Origin: Streptomyces lasiicapitis
Lineage (GTDB): Bacteria > Actinomycetota > Actinomycetes > Streptomycetales > Streptomycetaceae
Assembly (NCBI RefSeq): GCF_014646335.1
Contig: NZ_BMNG01000007.1
Span: 124,001 to 188,000, forward strand
Length of the DNA stretch: 64,000 bases
Reading direction: 5' to 3'
In this document: positions 17,716-25,219 of the stretch, piece by piece
How the letters are laid out: every line of letters begins with the position of its first letter
Numbering within the stretch: position 1 is the first letter of the stretch
The notes under the pieces: model-generated
What the model saw: the letters and a program-made list of their open reading frames with translations, nothing else
The model's database searches: none
Told to the model about the DNA's origin: nothing
Made by a program: the position numbers and the translations under genes

Positions 17716-20700
17716 TCAGGGCCGCCCCCGGAAGTCCCACTCGCCGTGCGGCGCCCGGAACACCACGAACCCCGGCTCGACGCGCACGAATTCGACGCCC
17801 CGAGGCGCCTGCGCCCGGTCCCGTGCGGCGGCAGGCACATGGACCTCGGCCGTCGAGCCCACCGGCACCCGCACCGTGAGCCGCACGGCCTTGTCGACGC
17901 GTGACCAGGACACGGCGGCCGGGCCCCGCACCGTACGCAGTTCCGTGCGCGCCCAGTCGACGCCGTCGCGTGCGTCGGGCCGCACGGTGAAGGTCCGGTA
18001 GCCCGCGTCGCCGGGGCGCAGCCCCGCCACGTTCTCGTACAGCCACTGCACGACCGTGCCGAGGAAGTAGTGGTCGCGGGAGCGTGAGCCGAGCTCCCAC
18101 ATCTCCCACATGGTGTCGGCGCCGTGGTCGAACCAGTAACCCCAGCTCGGGTAGGTGCGCTGGGTGGCGATGGCGTGCGCCACGTCGGGGTGGCCTGCCG
18201 CGCTGAGGGCGCGCAGGAGGACGCTGGTGCCGAGGGCGCCGGTGTTGAGGTGGTTGCCGCGCTCGGCGATGTCGGCGAGCAGGGAGGCGGTGACGGTGGC
18301 GCGGGCGCCGGGCGGTACGAGGCCGAAGGCAAGCGGAATGCAGTTGCTGGTCTGCCGGTAGTCGGGGTCCTTGGCCGTGCGGTAGTGGCCTTCGGGGCCG
18401 AGGAAGGTGTCGTTGAAGGCCTTCTTCAGGCTGTCGGCGGCGGTCAGGTATCGCTTGCGGACGGCGTCGTCGCCGACGAGCGCCGCCATCTCGGCGGTGT
18501 CGGTGAGTGCCCGGTGCAGATAGGCGGTGGCGGTGAGCCGGGTGTCCTCGGGCGGGATGCCGCCGGGGTGGCCGGGCGGCAGCCAGTCGCCGAGCGCCGT
18601 GACCGCGAGGCCGTCCTCGAGCCGGGCGAGTTCCCAGTCCAAGTAGCGGGCGAGAGTGGGCAGATGGTCGTGTACGACGCGTTCGTCGCCGTAGACCCGG
18701 TACATCTCGCGCACCAGGAACGGATAGACCGTGGTCCACTCGGGAGACGGCGCCAGCTCCCGGTAGCCCCAGCCGCCGCTGGGCACGATCACGGGCAGCT
18801 GGCCCTCCCCGTTCTGGCTGTCGCGCAGGTCGCCCAGCCACTTGCCGAGGAACCGGTGCATGCCGAAGGCGTACATCATCACGGGCCCGCCGAGCTGGGC
18901 GTCGCCGGTCCAGCCGTTCTTCTCGTACATCGGGGTGTCGGTGGGGATGCCGTGCAGATTGTTCAGGACGGTGCGGCGCATGGCGGTCTCGAGCCGCTCG
19001 TAGAACGGCTCGGAGCAGCGGAAGCTCCCCGTGTCGGCGACCGGATTGTGCACGAGCCGGCCGAGCACCTCGTCCGGCACCGGCTTCCGCGGCAGCCCGC
19101 TGATCTGTACGTACCTGAAGCCCTTGTACGCGAACTTCGGCTCCCACACCTCCTCCGACGGGCCGCCCGCGCAGATGTACTCGTCGGTCTGGAAGCGGCC
19201 GGGCACATGGCCGGTCTCGACGTTCACGCTGCCGTCGTCCTTGAGCCTCTCGCCGTGCGCGAGACGGATGGTCGTGCCCGCGGCGGCCCGTACTCTCAGC
19301 CGGGTCCAGCCCGCCATGGTGCGCCCCATGTCGACGATCCAGTCGTCGCCGTGCGCCTTCACGGCCACCGGCCGTACCGTGTCGGTGACTTGGATCGCCT
19401 CGTGCGCCTGCACGCGCAGGGCTCCCTTGGGCGCGTCCTGCCGCTTCGGCCGCTGCCAGTCACCGTCGTCGAAGCCGGGCTCGCTCCAGCGGGCGGGGTG
19501 CTCGCGGGCATCGTACGTCTCGCCCGCGTAGAGGGAGTTGGAGCGGGTCGGGCCCTCGGTCATGCGCCAGGAGCCGTCGGTGGCGACGGTGGTGCGGGAG
19601 CCGTCGGGGTGGTCGATCTCCAACTGGCCAAGCAATCGTGGCTCGCCGTGCCACGGGGGCTTGTGCCAGTTCCATACGTTGGGTGTCGTCATGCCGTAGA
19701 AGCCGCGGCCGAGGGTGACGCCGATGGCGTTGGCGCCGCGTCCGATCTGGTCGGTCACGTCGTGGACGGCGTACAGGACGGTCTCGTCGTAGTCGGTGAA
19801 GCCGGGGTCGAGGACCTGGCGGCCGATGCGGCGGCCGTTGATCTCGGCTTCGTAGTAGGCAAGGCCGCTGACGTACAGCCGGGCGCGGCGGACGGGCTTG
19901 TCGACGGTGAACTCGCGCCGCAGCAGCGGCGCGGGCCGCTCGGCCACGGGTACCTGCACGCCGTTGCCCCAGGGTCCTTCGCCGTACGGCGCGAGCACCT
20001 TCGCCGCCGGCCAGGCGCTGTCGTCGAAGTCGGGCCGCTGCCAGCCGTCGTGCTCGGCGTCGGCGCAGCGCCACCCCGACTGTCCGGTGACCAGTTCACG
20101 GGTGTCACCCTCGTACTCCACTATGAAACGAATCAGTAGGCCGCCGGGGTTGAGGGAGGCGCCGCCGCGGTTGGTGGCTCGGGCGGCGAGCACCACGCGG
20201 CCCCCGGCGTCGCGGACCTTCTCGGTCACGTCGACCAGGTGGCCGGTGCGCCAGCCGTCGGTCCGCTCGGGGGCGTGCAGCGCCTGCTCGCCGTTCAGGT
20301 GGAGCGTGAAGTCGTCGTCGGCGGTGGCCACCACCTTGGCGGCGGACACCTCGGCGCCGTCGGGCAGTTCGAGGACGCCACGGAACCAGATGGTTCCCTC
20401 CGGGGCGTCGTCCGGTGTGGCGCCGGGCGACCAGATCCAGGAGGCGCCGCCGAAGCCGGGCGGCTGGGGCGGGGCGTCCGCGCCGATCCAGTGCCCCCGC
20501 CAGTCTTCGTCCCTGAGCGCGGTCTCCCACCAGCGGGAGGTGCTCCAGGCGGAGGGCTGCCCCTCGGTGTCCCAGGCCCGCACCTGCCAGTGATAACGGG
20601 TGCGCGGCTCCAGCGCGGGCCCGCCGTACGGCACGCCGACGGTCCGCGCCGAGCCGACCTTGCCGGAGTCCCACACCGTGCGCGCCCCCGGCCCGCCCGC

Positions 20701-21012
20701 GTCGCTCGACACTCTGACCTGGTACGCGCTCTGCCGCGCCCCCTTGCCCGCGGCCGACAGCTCCCAACTCAGCCTCGGCTTCGCGACGTCGGTGCCGAGC
20801 GGCGACTCGGCGTACTCGACGGTGGTGCGCTCGACGCGCAGCACGCCCTCGCTCCCGCCGTCTTCGCCGGCGCCTGCTCCGTGGCGTGCGTCGGCTGCCG
20901 CCGCGACCGGGGCCTGGCCCATTCCGATGACGCCCGCGCCCACGGCGGAGGTCCTCAGAAAGGCCCGCCGGTTCCAGGCAGCGCCCTGCCCTGTCTCACG
21001 CTCATTGCTCAT
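17716..21012 (-). CDS. Secreted alpha-L-rhamnosidase, GH78
   Basis: Large 1098-aa glycoside hydrolase that removes terminal alpha-L-rhamnose. The N-terminus is a Tat signal peptide (NRRAFLRTSAVGAGVIGMG followed by Ala-rich sequence). An Ig-like N-terminal domain, two beta-sandwich regions and an (alpha/alpha)6 barrel follow. Near residue 690, TDTPMYEKNGWTGDAQ holds the acid/base Asp-Glu-Asp set of GH78. The C-terminal beta domain includes GDAGYRTFTVRP. A perfect LacI-type palindrome lies 47 bases upstream, so it shares control with the importer and catabolic genes. Export outside the cell supplies the sugar for the importer. Confidence 0.95.
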   Translation of the reverse strand: MSNERETGQGAAWNRRAFLRTSAVGAGVIGMGQAPVAAAADARHGAGAGEDGGSEGVLRVERTTVEYAESPLGTDVAKPRLSWELSAAGKGARQSAYQVRVSSDAGGPGARTVWDSGKVGSARTVGVPYGGPALEPRTRYHWQVRAWDTEGQPSAWSTSRWWETALRDEDWRGHWIGADAPPQPPGFGGASWIWSPGATPDDAPEGTIWFRGVLELPDGAEVSAAKVVATADDDFTLHLNGEQALHAPERTDGWRTGHLVDVTEKVRDAGGRVVLAARATNRGGASLNPGGLLIRFIVEYEGDTRELVTGQSGWRCADAEHDGWQRPDFDDSAWPAAKVLAPYGEGPWGNGVQVPVAERPAPLLRREFTVDKPVRRARLYVSGLAYYEAEINGRRIGRQVLDPGFTDYDETVLYAVHDVTDQIGRGANAIGVTLGRGFYGMTTPNVWNWHKPPWHGEPRLLGQLEIDHPDGSRTTVATDGSWRMTEGPTRSNSLYAGETYDAREHPARWSEPGFDDGDWQRPKRQDAPKGALRVQAHEAIQVTDTVRPVAVKAHGDDWIVDMGRTMAGWTRLRVRAAAGTTIRLAHGERLKDDGSVNVETGHVPGRFQTDEYICAGGPSEEVWEPKFAYKGFRYVQISGLPRKPVPDEVLGRLVHNPVADTGSFRCSEPFYERLETAMRRTVLNNLHGIPTDTPMYEKNGWTGDAQLGGPVMMYAFGMHRFLGKWLGDLRDSQNGEGQLPVIVPSGGWGYRELAPSPEWTTVYPFLVREMYRVYGDERVVHDHLPTLARYLDWELARLEDGLAVTALGDWLPPGHPGGIPPEDTRLTATAYLHRALTDTAEMAALVGDDAVRKRYLTAADSLKKAFNDTFLGPEGHYRTAKDPDYRQTSNCIPLAFGLVPPGARATVTASLLADIAERGNHLNTGALGTSVLLRALSAAGHPDVAHAIATQRTYPSWGYWFDHGADTMWEMWELGSRSRDHYFLGTVVQWLYENVAGLRPGDAGYRTFTVRPDARDGVDWARTELRTVRGPAAVSWSRVDKAVRLTVRVPVGSTAEVHVPAAARDRAQAPRGVEFVRVEPGFVVFRAPHGEWDFRGRP

Positions 21013-21058
21013 CGCATGTCCCTTGGGTGGGGGTGGGCGGTGTGCCCACGACGTTGAA

Positions 21059-21070
21059 TGAAACGTTTCA
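21059..21070. promoter_or_regulatory. LacI-type operator before the alpha-L-rhamnosidase gene
   Basis: TGAAACGTTTCA, a perfect 12-bp palindrome located 47 bases upstream of the rhamnosidase start. It is the best copy of the three related sites in the locus. Confidence 0.8.
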
Positions 21071-21178
21071 ATTGCCCGTGCTGAAATCCTAGGGTGCGGG
21101 GCAGGGACACCTCAAGAGGTGTGCGGAGTACGGCACTTCGGGAGGCACTGGAGCTGGATCGATGGTTAGGGTGCGACA

Positions 21179-21901
21179 GTGGTCAACTCGCCAATAGCTA
21201 CTGACGATCTGGTGCGCCGCGTCTCGCAGGCGCACGCGCTGCTCCTTGAACTGCTCAATCGCCTCGATGACCGGCAGAAGGACGCGGCTTCCGCCCTGCC
21301 GGGGTGGAGCCGCGGGCATGTCCTCAAGCACCTCGCAGACAACGCGCGCGCCTTCGAGAGACAGGCACGAGGCGCTCTGCGGGGCGAGGCCATCGACATG
21401 TACGACGGCGGCCAGGACGGGCGTGACCAGTCCATCGACCGTGGTGCCGCCCAGCCTTTGGCACAGCTCCGTGAGGAACTGAAGGCGGCCCAGGATGCTT
21501 TGGAGGATGCCTGGAGCGGGCTGACGGCGGCGGACTGGGGGCGCGCGGTCCGCTTCCGCCGTGCCACGGTGCTGGATACCGCGCTGGCGCGGTGGAGGGA
21601 GGCGGAGATTCACGCCGTCGACCTCGCGGTGGGCTACCGTCCCGGCGACTGGTCGCTGGACTTCGCCCTGCACGCTCTGGAGTTCTTGTCCGACCGTGCT
21701 CCGGCCGGGACGCGGCTGCTCTTGCGGGCCACCGACCATGAGTTCACCCGAACTCTGGGAACGGGGACGGCAGTCGAGGTCTCCGGCGCGGTGCGTGACC
21801 TCGCGGCCTGGATGGCGGGTCGTGGCGTCGACGGCCAACTGAGCACCACCGGACGCCACTTGCCCGAGCTGGGACCGTGGCCGCCGGATCCTGCGGATTG
21901 A
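21179..21901 (+). CDS. Maleylpyruvate isomerase family mycothiol-dependent protein
   Basis: DinB/MDMPI-fold protein of 240 aa. The N-terminal part carries ALPGWSRGHVLKHLADNARAF, and RWREAEIHAVDLAVGY supplies the later histidine, which together form the metal site of mycothiol-dependent maleylpyruvate isomerase-like enzymes. Actinomycetes use mycothiol in place of glutathione, which fits. The actual substrate is unknown; no gentisate pathway genes are nearby. The GTG start at 21179 lies just after a possible -10 element (TAGGGT), so the message may be leaderless. Confidence 0.85.
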   Translation: MVNSPIATDDLVRRVSQAHALLLELLNRLDDRQKDAASALPGWSRGHVLKHLADNARAFERQARGALRGEAIDMYDGGQDGRDQSIDRGAAQPLAQLREELKAAQDALEDAWSGLTAADWGRAVRFRRATVLDTALARWREAEIHAVDLAVGYRPGDWSLDFALHALEFLSDRAPAGTRLLLRATDHEFTRTLGTGTAVEVSGAVRDLAAWMAGRGVDGQLSTTGRHLPELGPWPPDPAD

Positions 21902-21911
21902 CGGGACCCCT

Positions 21912-21944
21912 GGGGCCTGTCCGGTTGCTTGCCGGACAGGCCCC
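21912..21944. terminator. Bidirectional terminator hairpin
   Basis: A perfect 13-bp stem (21912-21924 with 21932-21944, arm GGGGCCTGTCCGG) and a seven-base loop. It lies between two convergent genes and suits both. There is no long T run, as is common in high-GC genomes. Confidence 0.8.
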
Positions 21945-21980
21945 TGGTCCCTGGGAGTGCTGGGCCGACCCCGGAAAGGC

Positions 21981-22529
21981 TCAGCGCTTGAGCGTGAAGG
22001 TGAAGTCGCCGGAGAGCTTGCCGCTCAGCCGGACTGCCGAGACGAGCTTCCCCTCCACGATCAGTCGCTCCACCTCGGCCCGCGAAAGACCGCAGCCTTC
22101 AGCGATGAGCCGTACCGGCCGGACCGGGATCCGCGCCGCGAAGCGGACCGAGATGTCGATGACCTCGCGGTCCAGGTGATCCGATCCGCCGGTGTCGAGG
22201 CGCCAGGCGTTGTCCCAGTCGAGGGCGATGCGATTGCGGCACCGCAGCACCGGATCCTGGAGCAGCTCAGCCGCCAGGCCGGGGTCGTTGTCGTGCATCC
22301 GGTCAAGGAGATCGGGTCGTACGGAGCGCACGTTCGTCCGCTCCAGGACCGTGAGCTTCGCCGTGTCCCCGCAGGCGGTGCAGAGCACGAGGAGCCAGGC
22401 GTCTATGAGCTTGTGGTTGGCGTTGACGCGAAATTTGCCGTTCGCCCGGAAGCGCTGGGACGCGCAGGCGTGGCAACGGCGGAGAACGACAGGCAGGCAG
22501 GTGGGCATGACCACCCAGTTTTCGAGCAC
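21981..22529 (-). CDS. DUF1062 protein
   Basis: A 182-aa protein matching DUF1062. It has two CxxC-type pairs (RRCHACAS and LCTACGD), likely a zinc ribbon, followed by GKFRVNANHKLIDAWLL and a C-terminal segment with GLSRAEVERLIVEGKLVSAVRLSG resembling an S4-like or helix-turn-helix fold. Family members are conserved in bacteria but their role is not established. The ATG at 22529 agrees with the MLENWVV start seen in relatives. Confidence 0.85.
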   Translation of the reverse strand: MLENWVVMPTCLPVVLRRCHACASQRFRANGKFRVNANHKLIDAWLLVLCTACGDTAKLTVLERTNVRSVRPDLLDRMHDNDPGLAAELLQDPVLRCRNRIALDWDNAWRLDTGGSDHLDREVIDISVRFAARIPVRPVRLIAEGCGLSRAEVERLIVEGKLVSAVRLSGKLSGDFTFTLKR

Positions 22530-22715
22530 AGAAGTACACCGGTTTCAGTGAGAAGTCCGCAGCAAAAAGCAGCGCGGCGCACATGCGCGACGCGCGACCA
22601 ATCAGCACTCGGGAGGTCTCACACGGTGTACAACGGCACGTCCTTGCCTAGACGACTTGGTTCGGCAGCACGGTAACGGCGCACGGCGGCGCCGCTCCAC
22701 TGGTTTTCGAGCACC

Positions 22716-23462
22716 TCACATCCGGGATCTCAGCACGTCGACCTCACAGCCCGGCGCGGTCGGGTCGAAGCCGTGCTCGACCAGCCAGCGAACCCCCAGC
22801 AGGCTGCGCAACGACCACCACCCGCGGATCACGTCGAGGTCGACGTCGGCGCCATAGCCGGCGACGACGTCGCCGAGGTGCTCCTCGTGTCCGAGTGTCA
22901 GGGTGGCGAGGTCGTACAGGGCATCGCCCTGGCCCGCCTCGGACCAGTCGATGATGCCGGTGATCTCGTCGCGGTCGACGAACACGTGGGCGATCTGCAG
23001 GTCTCCGTGCGTGAACGCCGGAGTCCACGGCCGGAGCGCGGCCTCGGCGACCTGGCGGTTGCGGGTGACCAGGTCGGCGGGCAGGACACCGTTCGCCACG
23101 AGCAACTCGCTCTCGGCGTCGAGCTCCGCCGTCAACTCGTCGAGGCCGCGGCCGGCCCGGCCGGGCCGGGGTGGCAGCGGCGCGTCGTGCAACTTCCGGA
23201 CGGCGGCGCCCGCCGCGGCCCACGCCGCCGGCGACGCGGTCGACGGCTCGCCGAGGCGGCCGAGCGCCGTCCCCGGGACCGCGGCGATCGCGAGCACGGG
23301 CGGCTTGCGCCACAGCACCTCCGGGGTCGGGACCGGCACGAGGCCCATCGCCTCGACCTCGACGTCGATGCGCGCCTGATCGGCGTCCACCTTCAGGAAC
23401 ACGTCACCGACGCGCAGGGTCGCACGCTCGGAATGGGCGACGACGACTTTGACCTCATCCAT
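22716..23462 (-). CDS. Aminoglycoside phosphotransferase family protein
   Basis: APH/choline-kinase-fold protein of 248 aa. The Brenner motif reads FTHGDLQIAHVFVD and the metal-binding DFG equivalent is IIDWSEAG. The usual catalytic-loop Asn is replaced in HGDLQIAHV, so the substrate range may differ from classic resistance enzymes. The ATG at 23462 is chosen because the longer frame would run into the tRNA-like gene. Small-molecule kinase activity is likely; antibiotic resistance is possible but not shown. Confidence 0.85.
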   Translation of the reverse strand: MDEVKVVVAHSERATLRVGDVFLKVDADQARIDVEVEAMGLVPVPTPEVLWRKPPVLAIAAVPGTALGRLGEPSTASPAAWAAAGAAVRKLHDAPLPPRPGRAGRGLDELTAELDAESELLVANGVLPADLVTRNRQVAEAALRPWTPAFTHGDLQIAHVFVDRDEITGIIDWSEAGQGDALYDLATLTLGHEEHLGDVVAGYGADVDLDVIRGWWSLRSLLGVRWLVEHGFDPTAPGCEVDVLRSRM

Positions 23463-23597
23463 GGCGACCAGTGTCCCGGGGGTGATCGTCGGTGTCGCCG
23501 GGTTTATCGCGTGTGACCGAGGCCAGGACAGCGGGTTACGCGCGACCCGTCGACTCGCACCGCTCCGGTGGCATTCGCTGAGGTCCGCGAGACCGGG

Positions 23598-23674
23598 TGG
23601 GCGGGGTGACCGGATTCGAACCGGCGTCTTCCCACACGCGGTGGAGGCGCGTCGACCACTGCGCCACACCCCGC
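23598..23674 (-). tRNA. tRNA-like gene, isotype undetermined
   Basis: On the minus strand a cloverleaf is visible. The acceptor stem is CGGGGTG/CACCCCG (7 bp), the D-stem GCGC/GCGC, and the T-arm GCCGG-TTCGAAT-CCGGT; an encoded CCA follows the discriminator C. The base before the 5' end is G, so a G(-1):C73 pair as in tRNA-His is possible. The anticodon arm is poor: 20 bases remain between position 26 and the T-stem, and no stem with a 7-base loop and U33 forms cleanly. It may be a decayed tRNA or a non-canonical tRNA-like RNA. Confidence 0.6.
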
Positions 23675-23724
23675 CCGACAGGTGGTCCTACGACTGCTCC
23701 TGACAGCCGTCTGCCCCGGCCTCG

Positions 23725-24618
23725 CTAGCGGCGGCCCAGCATTTCGGCGACCCGTGTGAACCCGTCGGTGCCGTGGCCAAGACCGATGGCTCGGCGGGCC
23801 AGGCCTTCCGTCGCGCGCATCACGCCGGCGTCGATGCCATGGGCCTCGGAGGTGTGGACGATGTGAGCCATGGACGAGACGGCCGAGGTGATCGGGTTGC
23901 CCTCGCCGGAGTGGGTGCCGTTGTCCACCTCCGTCGCGAGCCCTTCGAAGATGGGCGGGAGGATGTCGCCGATTCCCTTGGCGAACGGAGCCAGCTCGCC
24001 CGCGGTGATCCCTTCCGCTCGCGCCACCGCCACGGCGTGGACATAGCCGGCCATGGCGGTCCAGAAGATGTCGAGCAGCGCGATGTCGTACGCCGCCGCC
24101 CGGCCGATCTCCTCACCGAGGTGGGTGTGGGTGCCGCCCAACGCCTCCAGGACGGCCTTGTGCTCGTCGTAGAGATCCTTGGGACCGCTGTGGATGAACA
24201 CTCCGGCCGGAGTGCCGATGGTCACGGTCGGCGTCATGATCGCGCCGTCCAGATAGCGAACACCGTGCTCGGCCGCCCACTCCGCCGCGTCCCGCGCCCG
24301 GTCCGGCGTGTCCGCGGTCAGGTTGACCACCGTGCGGCCCTTGAGCGCGTCGGTGACCGCCTCGCGCCGCAGGACGGTGTCCACCGCGTCGTAGTTCACG
24401 ACGCAGACCACCGTCAGCCCGCTCGCGGCAACAGCTTTCTCCACCGACTGGGCACTCACCGCACCCCGAGCGACCAACTCACCGTCCCGCCCCGGCGTCC
24501 GGTTCCAGACCGTGGTGCGCAGACCGGCATCCAGGAAGGCACTCGCCAGGGCACGACCCATCGGCCCCAAACCGAGGACGGTGACGGCAGACTGTTCAGT
24601 GTGTACGGACGACGACAT
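23725..24618 (-). CDS. NAD(P)-dependent imine-reductase-like oxidoreductase
   Basis: A 297-aa protein of the 6-phosphogluconate/3-hydroxyisobutyrate dehydrogenase superfamily. The Rossmann motif is VLGLGPMGRALASAFL (about residues 13-28), followed by TVWNRT, which binds the NADPH phosphate. The C-terminal helical domain contains AAAYDIALLDIFWTAMAGYVHA, the region that carries the catalytic Asp or Tyr in imine reductases, so the imine-reductase group is the best fit. It is divergent from an HxlR regulator with an operator-like dyad between them, a common arrangement for this enzyme class. Confidence 0.85.
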   Translation of the reverse strand: MSSSVHTEQSAVTVLGLGPMGRALASAFLDAGLRTTVWNRTPGRDGELVARGAVSAQSVEKAVAASGLTVVCVVNYDAVDTVLRREAVTDALKGRTVVNLTADTPDRARDAAEWAAEHGVRYLDGAIMTPTVTIGTPAGVFIHSGPKDLYDEHKAVLEALGGTHTHLGEEIGRAAAYDIALLDIFWTAMAGYVHAVAVARAEGITAGELAPFAKGIGDILPPIFEGLATEVDNGTHSGEGNPITSAVSSMAHIVHTSEAHGIDAGVMRATEGLARRAIGLGHGTDGFTRVAEMLGRR

Positions 24619-24632
24619 GGCTCAACTCCGTA

Positions 24633-24656
24633 GATATTTAGGCATGCAGATATATC
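24633..24656. promoter_or_regulatory. Operator dyad between oxidoreductase and HxlR gene
   Basis: GATAT and ATATC arms placed symmetrically around GCATGC (24642-24647), in an AT-rich patch between the two divergent starts. The symmetry centre falls exactly in the middle of GCATGC. It is the only AT-rich dyad in the intergenic region and is the likely binding site of the HxlR protein. Confidence 0.6.
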
Positions 24657-24685
24657 GACAATGTGTAGTGAATGAGGGGGCGAGG

Positions 24686-25036
24686 ATGACGCGCAATCGT
24701 GCTCAGGACTTGGATGTCTGTGGCGTAACCGCCGCGATCGCGGTGATCGACGGGAAGTGGAAGACCACTCTTCTCTGGCTGCTGGAATCGGGTCCGCAGC
24801 GCCCGGGCGAACTGCGCCGGCGGCTGCCGGGCCTCAGCGAGAAGGTGCTGACCCAGGCATTGCGCGAGATGGAGACCGACGGTCTCGTGCACCGGGAGGT
24901 GCACGACACGCTCCCGCTGAAGACCTTCTACTCCCTGACCCCGTTCGGCCGGGACCTCTCCGAGGCGTTGGGTCCCGTCTCCGACTGGGGCCACCGCCGC
25001 TTGCAGAAGCTCACCGACGCCAAGGCGGCCTCCTGA
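24686..25036 (+). CDS. HxlR-family transcriptional regulator
   Basis: Winged-helix regulator of 116 aa. It starts MTRNRAQDLDVCGVTAAIAVIDGKWKTTLLWLL; the cysteine at about residue 11 and the GKW motif are hallmarks of HxlR proteins, some of which sense electrophiles or aldehydes through that cysteine. The recognition region is PGLSEKVLTQALREMETDGLV. The ATG at 24686 is preached by a GGGGG run five bases upstream; an in-frame GTG at 24668 is possible. It probably controls the divergent oxidoreductase. Confidence 0.9.
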   Translation: MTRNRAQDLDVCGVTAAIAVIDGKWKTTLLWLLESGPQRPGELRRRLPGLSEKVLTQALREMETDGLVHREVHDTLPLKTFYSLTPFGRDLSEALGPVSDWGHRRLQKLTDAKAAS

Positions 25037-25133
25037 CGCATCGCACAACCCTCACCCCACGTCTCACCCGGATCCGGTGGGTGACCCTCCGGCCGCCCTT
25101 CATCAGGATCACCCCGCCGCCGGTCACCGCCAA

Positions 25134-25155
25134 GTACCCACAAAAAAGTGGCTAC
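25134..25155. promoter_or_regulatory. Orphan HxlR/MarR-type operator-like dyad
   Basis: Arms GTACCCAC and GTGGCTAC around six A residues, pairing at seven of eight positions. Such A/T-cored GTxxCCAC dyads occur at HxlR-type promoters in Streptomyces. Here it lies in the 183-bp gap between two convergent genes, with no start codon of a credible gene close by. It could also act as a weak hairpin terminator. Confidence 0.4.
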
Positions 25156-25219
25156 TCAGCATTCACGGCCGCACCTGGTGCGGGGGCCAGGCATGTGACT
25201 GACGTCGGCTGCGCGCGCC

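Noticed and set aside
22530..22715. Small gene in the gap between DUF1062 and the phosphotransferase
   Set aside because: Frames are short, with no ribosome site; only a GGCGGCGCCGC-type palindrome is visible.
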